Positions 30,547 through 39,126 are shown, counted from the first letter of the stretch. The stretch: DNA of 64,000 nucleotides from Pseudomonadota bacterium (GCA_026388315.1 JAPLKA010000090.1:1-64000), one strand, 5' to 3'. The notes: generated by a model not told the origin, from the letters alone. Numbers and translations are program-made.

Positions 30547-30597
30547 GCAGACACAATAATTATTCCGAGACAGGGATATGTCCAGGAGGGTACCGAA

Positions 30598-30981
30598 ATG
30601 ACAAAAACGAAAAATTATATTCCAACAGAAAAGGGCTTTAAGGCGGCGCTTAAGGCGGTAGAGATAACCCAAAAATTACAGTATAGCCTTGAAGATATTG
30701 AAGAGGATTCCCCCTTAGTTTGTCTTCGCTATTTGGCCTCTACCCCGACATATCAGGACAAAGAAACCGGAGAAACCCACTACAAACACGAAATAGAAAA
30801 TTCATTAGAACATACCATCATGTGTATGTTTGCGGCCCTGTATACTGCAAGTGTACACTTCAGGGTAAATGAATTTACCCCCGACAGGTACGCACAGATC
30901 AAGTCTTTAATCGAAAATACCATCAAAACTACAAAAAAATCTAAATATGGATTCAGGCTTATTTCAGGAGGCAAAGAGTAA
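30598..30981 (+). CDS. Small hypothetical protein
   Basis: A 127-aa soluble protein preceded by CCAGGAGGG. It has a Lys-rich start (KTKNYIPTEKGFKAALKAVE), an acidic middle and a basic C-terminus. No domain recognised. It is probably co-transcribed with the preceding 66-aa gene from the consensus promoter at 29907. Confidence 0.6.
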   Translation: MTKTKNYIPTEKGFKAALKAVEITQKLQYSLEDIEEDSPLVCLRYLASTPTYQDKETGETHYKHEIENSLEHTIMCMFAALYTASVHFRVNEFTPDRYAQIKSLIENTIKTTKKSKYGFRLISGGKE

Positions 30982-30986
30982 ATTAC

Positions 30987-31374
30987 CCTGAGAGGTCTTC
31001 TACTGGATAAAGGGTTTGACCGTCATCGATGCCATAAATTGTGCAGCGTGAGGGCACTGGCACGATCCGTACAGCCCTTCACCCACGCCATGAACATACC
31101 GGACACCCTGAGAGCGGGGCTATACAGGAATTTTTTGGGGGCCTTGATGCTTCACCCCATAGCACCGGCACGAAACAAGCATATACAGGCAATCTGAAGA
31201 TATGCTGTACGATCCGGGAGTACCACAAGACAGGGGCACGTCCAGGACAATCCACCTGGTACCTTTACATTGACGCTGTTAACAGTCTTTCGGGTGAGAC
31301 CAGGGCTTTATATCACCCATACACTGAAACATTCACTACGAGGACAAAAGACCGGGGCAGTGGATGTTTAGGAG
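30987..31374. repeat. Mosaic repeat, copy B, in a 539-bp gap
   Basis: Holds diverged versions of modules found in copies A and C: CCCTGAGAGGTCTT...ACTGGATAA (30987), GCAGCGTGAGGGCAC...CACGATCCGT (31042), CACCGGCACGA (31164), ACAGGGGCACGTCCAGGA (31232) and a TTGACGCTGTTAACAG version of the 50-bp module (31270). A 137-codon frame crosses it but has no ribosome site and odd composition, so I do not call a gene. The remaining stretch to 31520 shows nothing else. Confidence 0.7.
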
Positions 31375-31520
31375 GTGGTCAACAAACGTTCTTCTTTTCT
31401 ACTAAAAATCTATTGACAAAAAGACATGCCTCAATATATAGTTGCATTATATAAAATAGTTAACTACCCACACGGTTTCGACCTGTGGTGCGGGGTCACG
31501 CAAGTGGCCCCTGCTTATTT

Positions 31521-32159
31521 ATGTCTACTTCTTACAAAACATATGTTTACGTTGACGGCTTCAATTTATATTATAGGGCCCTGATACATACCCCATATAA
31601 ATGGCTTGACTTAAAAAAACTATGCTCAAGCTTGATTGACCCCAGGCATGATATTGTTAAAATAAAATATTTCACCGCAAGGGTTAGCGGCAAACTGGAT
31701 CCTAACAAACCGATAAGGCAAAATACCTATATAAGGGCCATACAAACATATATACCCGGAGTAGAAGTACATTTTGGTCATTTTCTCAGCCATGATATTT
31801 ACGCACCCTTAGCTAACACAACTCCATATAAGTTTGTAAAAATTATCAAAACAGAAGAGAAGGGGTCCGACGTAAATTTAGCAGTTCATTTGTTAAACGA
31901 CGCATGGCTGAATAGTTATGATTGCGCTATTGTGATAAGCAATGATAGTGACCTTGCTGAATCCTGCAGGCTGGTAAAAGAACAAAATAAAAAAATATTA
32001 GGTGTCATTACTCCAAATATCAACCCTTCTTCAAATCCATCCCACGAACTCATAAAACACGCATCTTTTGTTGAAAGAATAAGAAAAAGTGTTTTGGCAG
32101 TGTCTCAACTTCCAGATCTCATACCTGGTACCAATATCCATAAACCCGCTACCTGGTAA
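31521..32159 (+). CDS. NYN-domain (LabA/DUF88-like) putative RNase
   Basis: A 212-aa PIN-like NYN-domain protein. The acidic metal-binding residues are in place: D12 (VYVDGFNLYY), D117 (KGSDVNLAVHLL) and the pair D142/D144 (VISNDSDLAE). It is expected to cut RNA with a divalent metal. I use the ATG at 31521; an upstream in-frame GTG adds 12 unlikely residues, but no good ribosome site is seen for either. It lies alone at the end of the element nearest the tRNA, where satellites often carry defence cargo. Confidence 0.82.
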   Translation: MSTSYKTYVYVDGFNLYYRALIHTPYKWLDLKKLCSSLIDPRHDIVKIKYFTARVSGKLDPNKPIRQNTYIRAIQTYIPGVEVHFGHFLSHDIYAPLANTTPYKFVKIIKTEEKGSDVNLAVHLLNDAWLNSYDCAIVISNDSDLAESCRLVKEQNKKILGVITPNINPSSNPSHELIKHASFVERIRKSVLAVSQLPDLIPGTNIHKPATW

Positions 32160-32474
32160 ATCTATATTCCTTCATGCTCTTGCAGAAATCACCAGTGAGA
32201 CATAAAGAATGTTTCCGAAGACTTTCAAGGTGCCATGACGCAGAATCACCGGGGATACATCCAGGACAATCGCCGGATACCTTCTCGTTGACACTGTGAA
32301 CAACCTTCCAGGTGAGAGCTGGACCTTACATTGCCTATGCCATGAACCATCGAGGGCACGAGACAGGGGCACGTCCAGGATCACCGGCACGAATCGACTG
32401 AAGGATCCAGGCCCGGGGCTATGTCCGGGACCACCCTCAACACTGCTTCCCTGAGAGGTCTTTCACTGGATAAC
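32160..32474. repeat. Mosaic repeat, copy C
   Basis: Non-coding GC-rich region carrying the 50-bp module (32289-32340, one A/G difference from copy A), ACAGGGGCACGTCCAGGA (about 32356) identical to copy B, CACCGGCACGA (32380) and the CCCTGAGAGGTCTT...ACTGGATAA module (32450) also found in copy B. Module order differs between copies. Confidence 0.75.
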
Positions 32475-32505
32475 AGGAGTGTATTTCATTACCTGAAAAA
32501 TAAAA

Positions 32506-32524
32506 AGTGGGACAGGAGTGGGAC
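32506..32524. repeat. Right-end copy of the GTGGGACAGGAG site
   Basis: 19-bp sequence identical at 18 positions to 24851-24869 and in the same orientation, 58 bp inside the right att. Candidate integrase arm site. Confidence 0.7.
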
Positions 32525-32536
32525 AAAACCACCTTA

Positions 32537-32575
32537 CACAAAAAAAGAGGTTAAGCCTTTAAAGCCTAACCTCTT
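32537..32575 (-). terminator. Terminator of tRNA-Ala (supplied by the element)
   Basis: AAGAGGTTA/TAACCTCTT arms (32545-32575) with an inner CTTTAAAG, followed on the minus strand by at least seven T. It lies 9 bp after the tRNA 3' end and inside the element boundary, so the element brought the terminator now used by the host tRNA. Confidence 0.85.
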
Positions 32576-32583
32576 AATTTTAT

Positions 32584-32659
32584 TGGTGGAGCTGAAGGGG
32601 ATTGAACCCTCGACACCTTGACTGCCAGTCAAGTACTCTCCCATCTGAGCTACAGCCCC
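32584..32659 (-). tRNA. tRNA-Ala (GGC)
   Basis: 76 nt with encoded CCA. The acceptor stem begins GGGGCTG and contains the G3-U70 pair that identifies alanine tRNAs. The anticodon loop is CTGGCAG (anticodon GGC), and the T-loop is TTCAATC. Its 3' 46 nt are repeated at 24685 and 23788, marking it as an integration target. Confidence 0.97.
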
Positions 32660-32669
32660 ACTGATATTT

Positions 32670-32698
32670 TATATAACAGTAAGTGTTGAAATTGTCAA
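32670..32698 (-). promoter_or_regulatory. Promoter of tRNA-Ala
   Basis: TTGACA (32698-32693), 17-bp spacer, TATATA (32675-32670), ending 10 bp before the tRNA 5' end. It lies on the chromosomal side of the insertion. Confidence 0.75.
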
Positions 32699-32753
32699 AT
32701 GGTTTTGACGTTATGTGCACAGTGCTTTCAAAGAGGTGTAAGAAGGTTGTTCA

Positions 32754-34307
32754 TTACCGTGCGCTTTTGAGCAGGCGTTTTTTTATCTTGCCAGAGGCGG
32801 TTTTTGGGAGTTTTGCTACGCATTCCATATTTTTAGGGATCTTATACTTCCCAAGTTTGTCCTGCAAAAAGTTTACAATCTCTTTATACTGAAGCTGTTG
32901 ACCCTCCTTAACAACAATGAATGCCTTTCCTACTTCTCCCCATGTTTCATCAGGTATGCTTACAACAGCTACGTCGAGAATCTTCGGGTGAGCGAGCAAA
33001 GCCTTTTCGATTTCTGCGGGGTAGACGTTTTCGCCGCCGCTGATAAACATATCCTTTTTCCTGTCCACAATATATACAAACCCCTCTTCATCCATCCTCG
33101 CAAGGTCACCCGTGTGGAGCCAGCCGTCCTTAATAACTTCTTTTGTCAGGTCAGGCCGTTTCCAGTACCCGTTCATTACTATAGGGCCTCTTACGATAAC
33201 CTCGCCGATCTCGCCGGGCAGGACAGGTGTTCCCCGCTCATCGACTATTCTGATATCACCGTGCAATACCGGTGAACCCACAGACCCCATCTTTTCTTCC
33301 GCTCTTTCTGTGGGTAGCCAGAAGAGTGTAGATGCCTCGGTAAGCCCGTAGATCTGTGAGATTAAAAGCCCTTTCTCTTTAAGGGCTTTTAATAGAGGTA
33401 CCGATACCCTTTCACCTCCCGTAAAAGAGCATTTTATTGTCCGTAAATCGTATTGGCTGATATCGCATTCATGCAAAATAAAATTATATACAGTGGCAGG
33501 CAATTCAAGAATCGTTACCTTATGCTGCTGAATCGTTTCCAGAATCTCCACCGGCCTGAAGCGCTTTTTTACAATGACCGTGCCGCCGTTATATATAACG
33601 GGCGCCATCTCAACGATGAGTCCGCCGGAGTGAAACAGCGGCCTTGCTATGATGGCTATATCTTTCCTTGAAAGATCAAAATAAAAACTGGCATTCAAAA
33701 CATTGAAGAATGTTTTTCTGTGGGAAAGCACAGCGCCTTTCGGCAAACCTGTTGTCCCTGAGGTATACATGAGGATATGGGGATCATCTTCTCCGGAAGA
33801 CCACCCTGATACCGGTTCTGTTTCTGGGTACGACTTGATTGAAGATTCATAGTCCATGACCCACGGGATATTCTTTTTCTTTCCGGCTTTTTCCCCGATG
33901 GAACACGTTATACAGGTAGCGATGGGCACCTTTTCTCTTAACCGCTCTGCATTTTCCAGAAATTCATCTTCAAAAATAATGAAATCGGCGCCACTGTCCC
34001 GGATAATAAATTCGAGCTCCGGGATGGCAAGCCTCCAGTTCAGAGGCACAAGAATGCCACCCATCCTTGATAGGGCAAAGAATATTTCAATATATTCCTT
34101 ACAGTTATGGAGGAGCACCCCAACCCTGTCACCTGTTTTAATGCCTTTATCCAGAAAGAAATGTGACAGCCTGTTTACACGAACGTTAAGCTGGCCATAG
34201 GTAAACGGGGTACCCTCAGAGATAACGGCAACCTTATTCGGCTGTATCCTAGCCCATTTTGAAATCCATTCCCCAACATTTATCTTATTATTACGGTTTC
34301 TTAGCAT
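32754..34307 (-). CDS. Class I AMP-forming acyl-CoA synthetase
   Basis: A 517-aa adenylate-forming enzyme expected to activate a fatty or aromatic acid to its CoA thioester. Motifs are the P-loop YTSGTTGLPKGAVLSH, IYGLTEAS, GWLHTGDLA and the C-terminal catalytic-lysine KTASGKIKK. I start at the ATG at 34307, since the 25 residues further upstream do not belong to the fold; no good ribosome site is seen for either. Substrate specificity cannot be read. It lies directly beyond the tRNA-Ala on the chromosomal side. Confidence 0.88.
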   Translation of the reverse strand: MLRNRNNKINVGEWISKWARIQPNKVAVISEGTPFTYGQLNVRVNRLSHFFLDKGIKTGDRVGVLLHNCKEYIEIFFALSRMGGILVPLNWRLAIPELEFIIRDSGADFIIFEDEFLENAERLREKVPIATCITCSIGEKAGKKKNIPWVMDYESSIKSYPETEPVSGWSSGEDDPHILMYTSGTTGLPKGAVLSHRKTFFNVLNASFYFDLSRKDIAIIARPLFHSGGLIVEMAPVIYNGGTVIVKKRFRPVEILETIQQHKVTILELPATVYNFILHECDISQYDLRTIKCSFTGGERVSVPLLKALKEKGLLISQIYGLTEASTLFWLPTERAEEKMGSVGSPVLHGDIRIVDERGTPVLPGEIGEVIVRGPIVMNGYWKRPDLTKEVIKDGWLHTGDLARMDEEGFVYIVDRKKDMFISGGENVYPAEIEKALLAHPKILDVAVVSIPDETWGEVGKAFIVVKEGQQLQYKEIVNFLQDKLGKYKIPKNMECVAKLPKTASGKIKKRLLKSAR

Positions 34308-34397
34308 GTTATGGCCGCATGTATTTTGTATACAATATATTAAAATAAAACGCAACCCAAAGGTTGAAGCTACCACTGCCAAAATTTGTAGTATGGG

Positions 34398-35057
34398 CTA
34401 CTTCAGGGAATTTATTTTCATTATATCTCTGATATCATTCAGGATATACGTTGCTCCGGCCTTCTCGAAGGCTTCCCGTGTTGTCCGGCCGGTGAGGACA
34501 CCGGCGGTGTATGTGCCTGCTGACCTGCCGGCCATGACGTCAGTAGGATGGTCTCCGGCAGTCAATGTTTTATCCGGAGTGACATTTAGGATTCGGAGGG
34601 CTTCAACCACATGGTCCGGGTGGGGCTTAACATGCTCAACGCCTTCACGGGTAACAATACTATCGGTGTAATCGAATATATCGGGGAATACGGTCTTTAA
34701 TGCGTCGATACAGCTTCTCGTAATAATCCCGGTTTTGATTGACTTATTTTGCAACGACTTCATGACATTCCGTGTATAAGGAAAAACGTCTTTGCCGCGG
34801 GCAGCCTCCACCTCAAGCACTCTTAACCTCTCAAACGCCCTGCTTTTGAATTCCAATGCCCCTCTCTGTCCGTCCAGCCTTTTGTCTATTCCGTAAATCA
34901 TCTCAATGATATATTGACCTTGCGTGTCCTCCAATATTTCCCCATTAATATATTCTCTTGCAATTTTTACAATTTCCGCCCGTAGAGAATCGAAATTCAG
35001 GGTCAATGGAGTGAGGGTGCCATCAAAATCAAAAACAACCGCTTTTATTTTTTGCAT
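34398..35057 (-). CDS. HAD-family phosphatase
   Basis: A 219-aa Gph-like phosphatase. It shows motif I VVFDFDGTLTPLT (residues 7-19), motif II IITRS, motif III HVKPHPDHV and motif IV AGDHPTDVMAGR. It precedes the acyl-CoA synthetase gene by 90 bp and follows serA on the same strand. Its proximity to serA and the class V aminotransferase raises the possibility of a phosphoserine or phosphoglycolate phosphatase role, but this is inference from position. Confidence 0.83.
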   Translation of the reverse strand: MQKIKAVVFDFDGTLTPLTLNFDSLRAEIVKIAREYINGEILEDTQGQYIIEMIYGIDKRLDGQRGALEFKSRAFERLRVLEVEAARGKDVFPYTRNVMKSLQNKSIKTGIITRSCIDALKTVFPDIFDYTDSIVTREGVEHVKPHPDHVVEALRILNVTPDKTLTAGDHPTDVMAGRSAGTYTAGVLTGRTTREAFEKAGATYILNDIRDIMKINSLK

Positions 35058-35143
35058 ATACGTTTTATTGGCTGATAGCTAACAAACAACCTAAGGGGTA
35101 AGGAAGGGGTCAAGTGAAATTCACTCAAACCCTTGAACCCATT

Positions 35144-35164
35144 ATCAGCCATGAACTATCAGCC
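35144..35164. repeat. Degenerate heptamer repeat (ATCAGCC)
   Basis: ATCAGCC, ATGAACT, ATCAGCC in exact 7-bp register between the HAD gene and serA; the same word family as at 3627. Confidence 0.6.
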
Positions 35165-35194
35165 AAATCTTTCCTATCTTCCAGGCTTCTGTTC

Positions 35195-36778
35195 CTACGG
35201 CAGGTTAATCCTTCTCGCTGAAACGATATTGGGGAGAGACTGAATTTCCCTTATTACGTTATCTTCAACCTCTTTGTCCAGGTCGAGGAGAGAAATGGCC
35301 ATTTCACCTATGCCCTCCCTGCCGAAGTGCATTCCACCGATGTTTATGCCCCTTATGAAAAAAACATTCCCGATACTTGCAATGACGCCCGGTTTGTCGT
35401 GATTATAGACGAGGAGCATATGACCTTTGAGGTCTGCCTCTAAATAGATGCTGTTTATTTTTATCAACCGCGGCTCTTTCTTGCCGAAGAGGGTTCCGTA
35501 AACGGTATTTTCCCCTTTATCACCCTTTACGGTAATCACAAGGAGCGATATAAAATCTTCCTGTTCCTTACCCTTTGTTTCTCTTATCTTAATACCGCGA
35601 TTCTTTGCGACTGAAGGTGCATTTACATAATTCACGCCTTCAAGCTGCTGGCTAAGGATACTTTTCATTATGCCCTGTGTCAGGATTTTTGTGTCTGCCC
35701 CGGATATATCACCCATATACTGGATCTGTATTTCCTGTATCGGGAAATCGGTTATTGCCGATACAAGGGTTCCAAGGTTTTCAGACAATTTGAGATAGGG
35801 GGAAATCTGTTTTGCCACTTCAAGTGACACAGATGGTGCGTTGACGCTGTTTTTGATAACCCCGTTCTTGAAGAAATCGACTATCTGGTTTGCTATATCG
35901 ATGGCGACCTTGTCCTGAGCCTCTTTTGTGGATGCACCAAGATGGGGTGTACATACGGTTTTGTCAGAAAGCACAAGGGGGTTGTCTGCAGGAGGCGGTT
36001 CCGGATCAAAGACATCGAGAGCTGCGCACGCTACATGACCACCTTCGAGGGCTTCAAGAAGGTCTTTTTCGTTCACGATGGGGCCCCTGGCTACATTGAT
36101 TATGATCACGCCCTTTTTCATCTTTGCAATGGCGTCCTTATTGATTAAGTTCCTTGTGTCTTTTACGAGCGGAACATGAATGGCAATGAAATCACTTTCT
36201 TTCAGGAGTGTGTCAAAATCGACAAGTTCTATTCCTTTGCTCTCGGCGAATTCTTTGGACACGTAAAGGTCATAGGCAATGACCCTCATGCCGAGGGCTA
36301 ACGCCTTTTCAGCTACCAGAGCACCAATATTTCCGATACCGATTACACCGAGGGTTTTTTCGTAGAGCTCGATTCCCATGAGCGCTTTCTTTTCCCACTT
36401 ACCCTGTTTCATGGTTCTGTCTGCAAAGGCAATTTTTCTTGCTGCTGCAAACATGAGGGCAATGGAATGTTCTGCCGCAGCAAGTGCGTTCCCCTGGGGG
36501 GTGTTCATTACAACAATACCTTTTTCGGTAGCCGCTGCAACGTCCACATTGTCCACGCCAATACCGGCCCTTCCTATCACTTTGAGTTTATTGCCTTTTT
36601 CAATAATCTCCTTTGTGGCTTTTGTGGCGCTTCTCACAATCAATGCGTCGTAGTCTCCTATGATGGCCTGGAGTTCGTCGCCTTTCAGGCCTGTTCGGGT
36701 GTCTGCTGAAAGGTTGTTGGACTTCAGTATCTCAATGGCTTTATCGGATAATGCATCTGCAATGAGTACTTTCATCAT
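35195..36778 (-). CDS. serA: D-3-phosphoglycerate dehydrogenase
   Basis: First enzyme of serine synthesis, 527 aa (long form with ASB and ACT domains). The NAD-binding motif is GVIGIGNIGALVAEKALALG (about residue 146). The catalytic His lies in CTPHLGASTKEAQ. The C-terminal ACT domain (HDKPGVIASIGNVFFIRGIN, from about residue 458) is the usual serine-sensing region. AAAGGAGA precedes two adjacent ATGs; either may be used. It lies 11 bp after the aminotransferase gene, so both are likely one operon. Confidence 0.96.
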   Translation of the reverse strand: MMKVLIADALSDKAIEILKSNNLSADTRTGLKGDELQAIIGDYDALIVRSATKATKEIIEKGNKLKVIGRAGIGVDNVDVAAATEKGIVVMNTPQGNALAAAEHSIALMFAAARKIAFADRTMKQGKWEKKALMGIELYEKTLGVIGIGNIGALVAEKALALGMRVIAYDLYVSKEFAESKGIELVDFDTLLKESDFIAIHVPLVKDTRNLINKDAIAKMKKGVIIINVARGPIVNEKDLLEALEGGHVACAALDVFDPEPPPADNPLVLSDKTVCTPHLGASTKEAQDKVAIDIANQIVDFFKNGVIKNSVNAPSVSLEVAKQISPYLKLSENLGTLVSAITDFPIQEIQIQYMGDISGADTKILTQGIMKSILSQQLEGVNYVNAPSVAKNRGIKIRETKGKEQEDFISLLVITVKGDKGENTVYGTLFGKKEPRLIKINSIYLEADLKGHMLLVYNHDKPGVIASIGNVFFIRGINIGGMHFGREGIGEMAISLLDLDKEVEDNVIREIQSLPNIVSARRINLP

Positions 36779-36789
36779 GCGCTCTCCTT

Positions 36790-37929
36790 TTATAAGTCCT
36801 TTAATACATTGATGGCTGCAGATATACCTGCACCCATCTGGAATTTATAGCCAAGGTCTTTTAATGTAAATTCCAGTGCGGAAATGGCTGTGATGACATC
36901 GTACTTGTCTGCGTATCCAAGGGTGGCGATCCTGAAGACCTTGCCTTTCAATTGATCCTGTCCACCTGCACCGGTAACGCCATATTTTTTCCACAAAGTC
37001 TTATAAATGGCCTGCCCGTCAACCCCTTCCGGTGCATAAATAGCCGTTACGGCAGGACTTGGAGATTTTGCAAAGGTTTTAAGGCCTAATGCACCTGCAC
37101 CCTCACGGGTAGCCTGTGCGAGAACTTCAATCCTCTTGTATACGTTTTCGAGGCCTTCTGATTTTATCATCCGCAGAGATTCCCTGAGGCCTATGATGAG
37201 AGAGATAGCCGGGGTGAAATTTGTCTGGTTTTTCTGCAGGTTGGTCAATTCTTTTGTCCAGTTAAAATAGAACTTTGGTATCTTCGATGTTTTATTGAAT
37301 TCCCATGCCTTATCGCTTACTCCTGCAAAGGCAAGACCGGGAGGGAGCATGAGGGCTTTCTGAGAGCCGCTCACCAGAATATCGATACCCCAGGCATCCA
37401 TAGGTAATTCAAAGACTCCTACGCCGGTAATACCATCAACCACCATGAGTGTGCCGGGATAGTTTTTTACAATTGCTGCAACTTCTTTTACGGGGAATTT
37501 AGCGCCGGTTGAAGTCTCTGTGGCCTGCATATACACTGCCTTTGCACCGGGATTATTCGTAAGGGCCTTTTCGATCTCTGCCGGGTCAAGATCGTCTCCC
37601 CATGGAATATCGATATTTATAGATTCAACACCATATGCCTTGCATATATTTGCCCATCTCTCACCGAATTTTCCGCTTCTTACACAGATCGCCTTGTCTC
37701 CGGGAGAGAGCATATTAGTAACAGCGCCTTCCATGGCGCCGGTGCCGGAGGATGCAAACATTAAGACCTCGTTCTTTGTTCCGAACAGGTATTTGAGGTT
37801 GTCCCTTACCTCCTGTACAACTTCTTCGAAGAGGGGGTTTCTGTGATGGATGATCGGCTCAGCCATTTTTAAAAGTACTTCCGGTGGTATTGCGGTGGGA
37901 CCGGGTGCGAGTAAATACCTTTTTTGCAT
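36790..37929 (-). CDS. Class V aminotransferase (serine-pyruvate/alanine-glyoxylate type)
   Basis: A 379-aa PLP enzyme. The N-terminal LLAPGPTAIPPEVL and the PLP-lysine region SGSQKALMLPPG are typical of the alanine-glyoxylate/serine-pyruvate aminotransferase group. AAGGAGG lies 6 nt upstream. It is coupled to serA, as in many deltaproteobacteria and thermophiles, where this enzyme is thought to stand in for phosphoserine aminotransferase or to link serine and glyoxylate pools. The direction of the reaction is inferred. Confidence 0.9.
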   Translation of the reverse strand: MQKRYLLAPGPTAIPPEVLLKMAEPIIHHRNPLFEEVVQEVRDNLKYLFGTKNEVLMFASSGTGAMEGAVTNMLSPGDKAICVRSGKFGERWANICKAYGVESINIDIPWGDDLDPAEIEKALTNNPGAKAVYMQATETSTGAKFPVKEVAAIVKNYPGTLMVVDGITGVGVFELPMDAWGIDILVSGSQKALMLPPGLAFAGVSDKAWEFNKTSKIPKFYFNWTKELTNLQKNQTNFTPAISLIIGLRESLRMIKSEGLENVYKRIEVLAQATREGAGALGLKTFAKSPSPAVTAIYAPEGVDGQAIYKTLWKKYGVTGAGGQDQLKGKVFRIATLGYADKYDVITAISALEFTLKDLGYKFQMGAGISAAINVLKDL

Positions 37930-38631
37930 CGTTGACCTCCTTGGGTTTAATAAGCGGTTCGTTTAGCTGTCAGCATTCAGCAAAAAGCATATTGATAATG
38001 TTATTCGTGGTATTTGAATACATAGCTTTGTTTTGTAAAAGCTGGCTGCTTACTGCTAACGGCTTAAAATAAGTGTAATTTTTTACCAAAATCGTGCTAA
38101 AAAGACAAGAAAAATGATATAAATTTGTGAACCCTCAGGTTCGATTGGTTCGATTGGTTTTATCTAATTAAACTAATTTAAACAGGTGTCCATAGTGATT
38201 ACTTAATATTCCATCATGGAAAAGTTTTTATGGGTGCTCGATGCAATGCTCCCTTGTTTTGCCGAGCAATTCGGGAATCCCTCGTCAGTCCTCGTTAGTC
38301 CTCATCGAAGGCAGAATATTCAAAACCCCTCATCTTGATGACATATTGTCATGGAAGGACAAATGCTACTGAAAGATACTTTACAAGCTTATATCTCTCT
38401 TTTAAGGTGAGTCTGAAATAAAACCTGCTTTCCATCAATGTCCTTATAATCTCTCTGATCAACTTTGAATCCATACCACTTCTCCTTGAACATTATTATC
38501 GCCGTTTTGAGGAAAAAGATTAATGTGGGACATTGGGGTTGGAGCAAACTAACCCATTGAAATCGGGAGTTTTATGTTTGGAAAATAGCCGATCTTAGAA
38601 ACAGTTTATAGTTGAACCCCCAAGAAATACT
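37930..38631. other. 702-bp intergenic region with repeats and a gene relic
   Basis: Heptamer tracts at 37965-37992 (AGCTGTC, AGCATTC, AGCAAAA, AGCATAT) and 38040-38067. Two TTCGATTGG nonamers near 38142 are followed by an AT-rich word also seen after arnD. On the minus strand 38493-38389 encodes 34 residues of coding character (FKEKWYGFKVDQRDY...) continuous with an open frame upstream, probably the tail of a lost gene. A GGGGTTGGAGC word is at 38531. No intact gene. Confidence 0.55.
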
Positions 38632-39126
38632 TTATTTTAAGTTCTCTTTTGGTTGCACCTTATTTGCCTCTATTACAGTCCTTGCAACCTTATAACATTC
38701 GTTAATATGGGAACGAATAATAAATCTCATAGCCGTAAAGCTGATACCGGCAGATATTGCCTGTCCCAGAACAGGAACATATTTCATTACTTGTTTTGTG
38801 GTTAAGCGGACTCCCATTTTCTTTAAAATCTGAACAATCAGCTCTTTGGTGATATATTTGCCGATCATGTTCGTTCCAAGTCTTTTTGCAACATCATAAA
38901 TAAAAATGGCCAACTGTGGATTGTATTCGTCGATTTGCTCTTTTGACAGACCGAACTTTTCACTGATTCTGGGGATTATCTGTTTCAGAAGGACAACGTC
39001 AGTGGCAATATCTGTGAAGGGAACAGGAACTACTGAAGCGGCCGCTGAAAGAAGAGCTCTCTTATTTGACATGCGGGTGCATTCTTTCTTTATCGTTTCT
39101 AATTCTTCTATCCCGGCAGGAAACAT
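38632..39126 (-). CDS. DUF697/EcsC-like small membrane-associated protein
   Basis: A 164-aa protein. The C-terminal half (LTTKQVMKYVPVLGQAISAG, then ISFTAMRFIIRSHINECYK) has the proline-glycine helical hairpin typical of the DUF697 domain found in GTPase-associated proteins such as YcjF. No GTPase is adjacent. The N-terminal start may be several codons later. Function unknown. Confidence 0.6.
   Translation of the reverse strand: MFPAGIEELETIKKECTRMSNKRALLSAAASVVPVPFTDIATDVVLLKQIIPRISEKFGLSKEQIDEYNPQLAIFIYDVAKRLGTNMIGKYITKELIVQILKKMGVRLTTKQVMKYVPVLGQAISAGISFTAMRFIIRSHINECYKVARTVIEANKVQPKENLK

Larger units (their letters stand above)
24683..32630. mobile_element. tRNA-Ala-integrated element, satellite-like (about 7.9 kb)
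   Basis: Delimited by direct copies of the tRNA-Ala 3' end, with the intact tRNA at the right. It encodes a tyrosine integrase next to attL, AlpA-like and HTH_17 regulators, a TerS-like protein, a zinc-ribbon protein, small unknown proteins and a NYN-domain protein at the far end. Size and composition recall phage-inducible chromosomal islands, although no capsid-redirecting or primase gene is recognisable. Imperfect GTGGGACAGGAG repeats lie inside both ends. Heptamer repeats typical of the surrounding chromosome were not seen inside. Confidence 0.85.

Noticed and set aside
31041-31454. 137-codon plus-strand frame over mosaic copy B
   Set aside because: No ribosome site, and the paralogous copies A and C carry frame-breaking length differences in the same modules.
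32172-32390. Open frames over mosaic copy C
   Set aside because: Low-quality composition and no start signals; the repeated non-coding modules explain the sequence.
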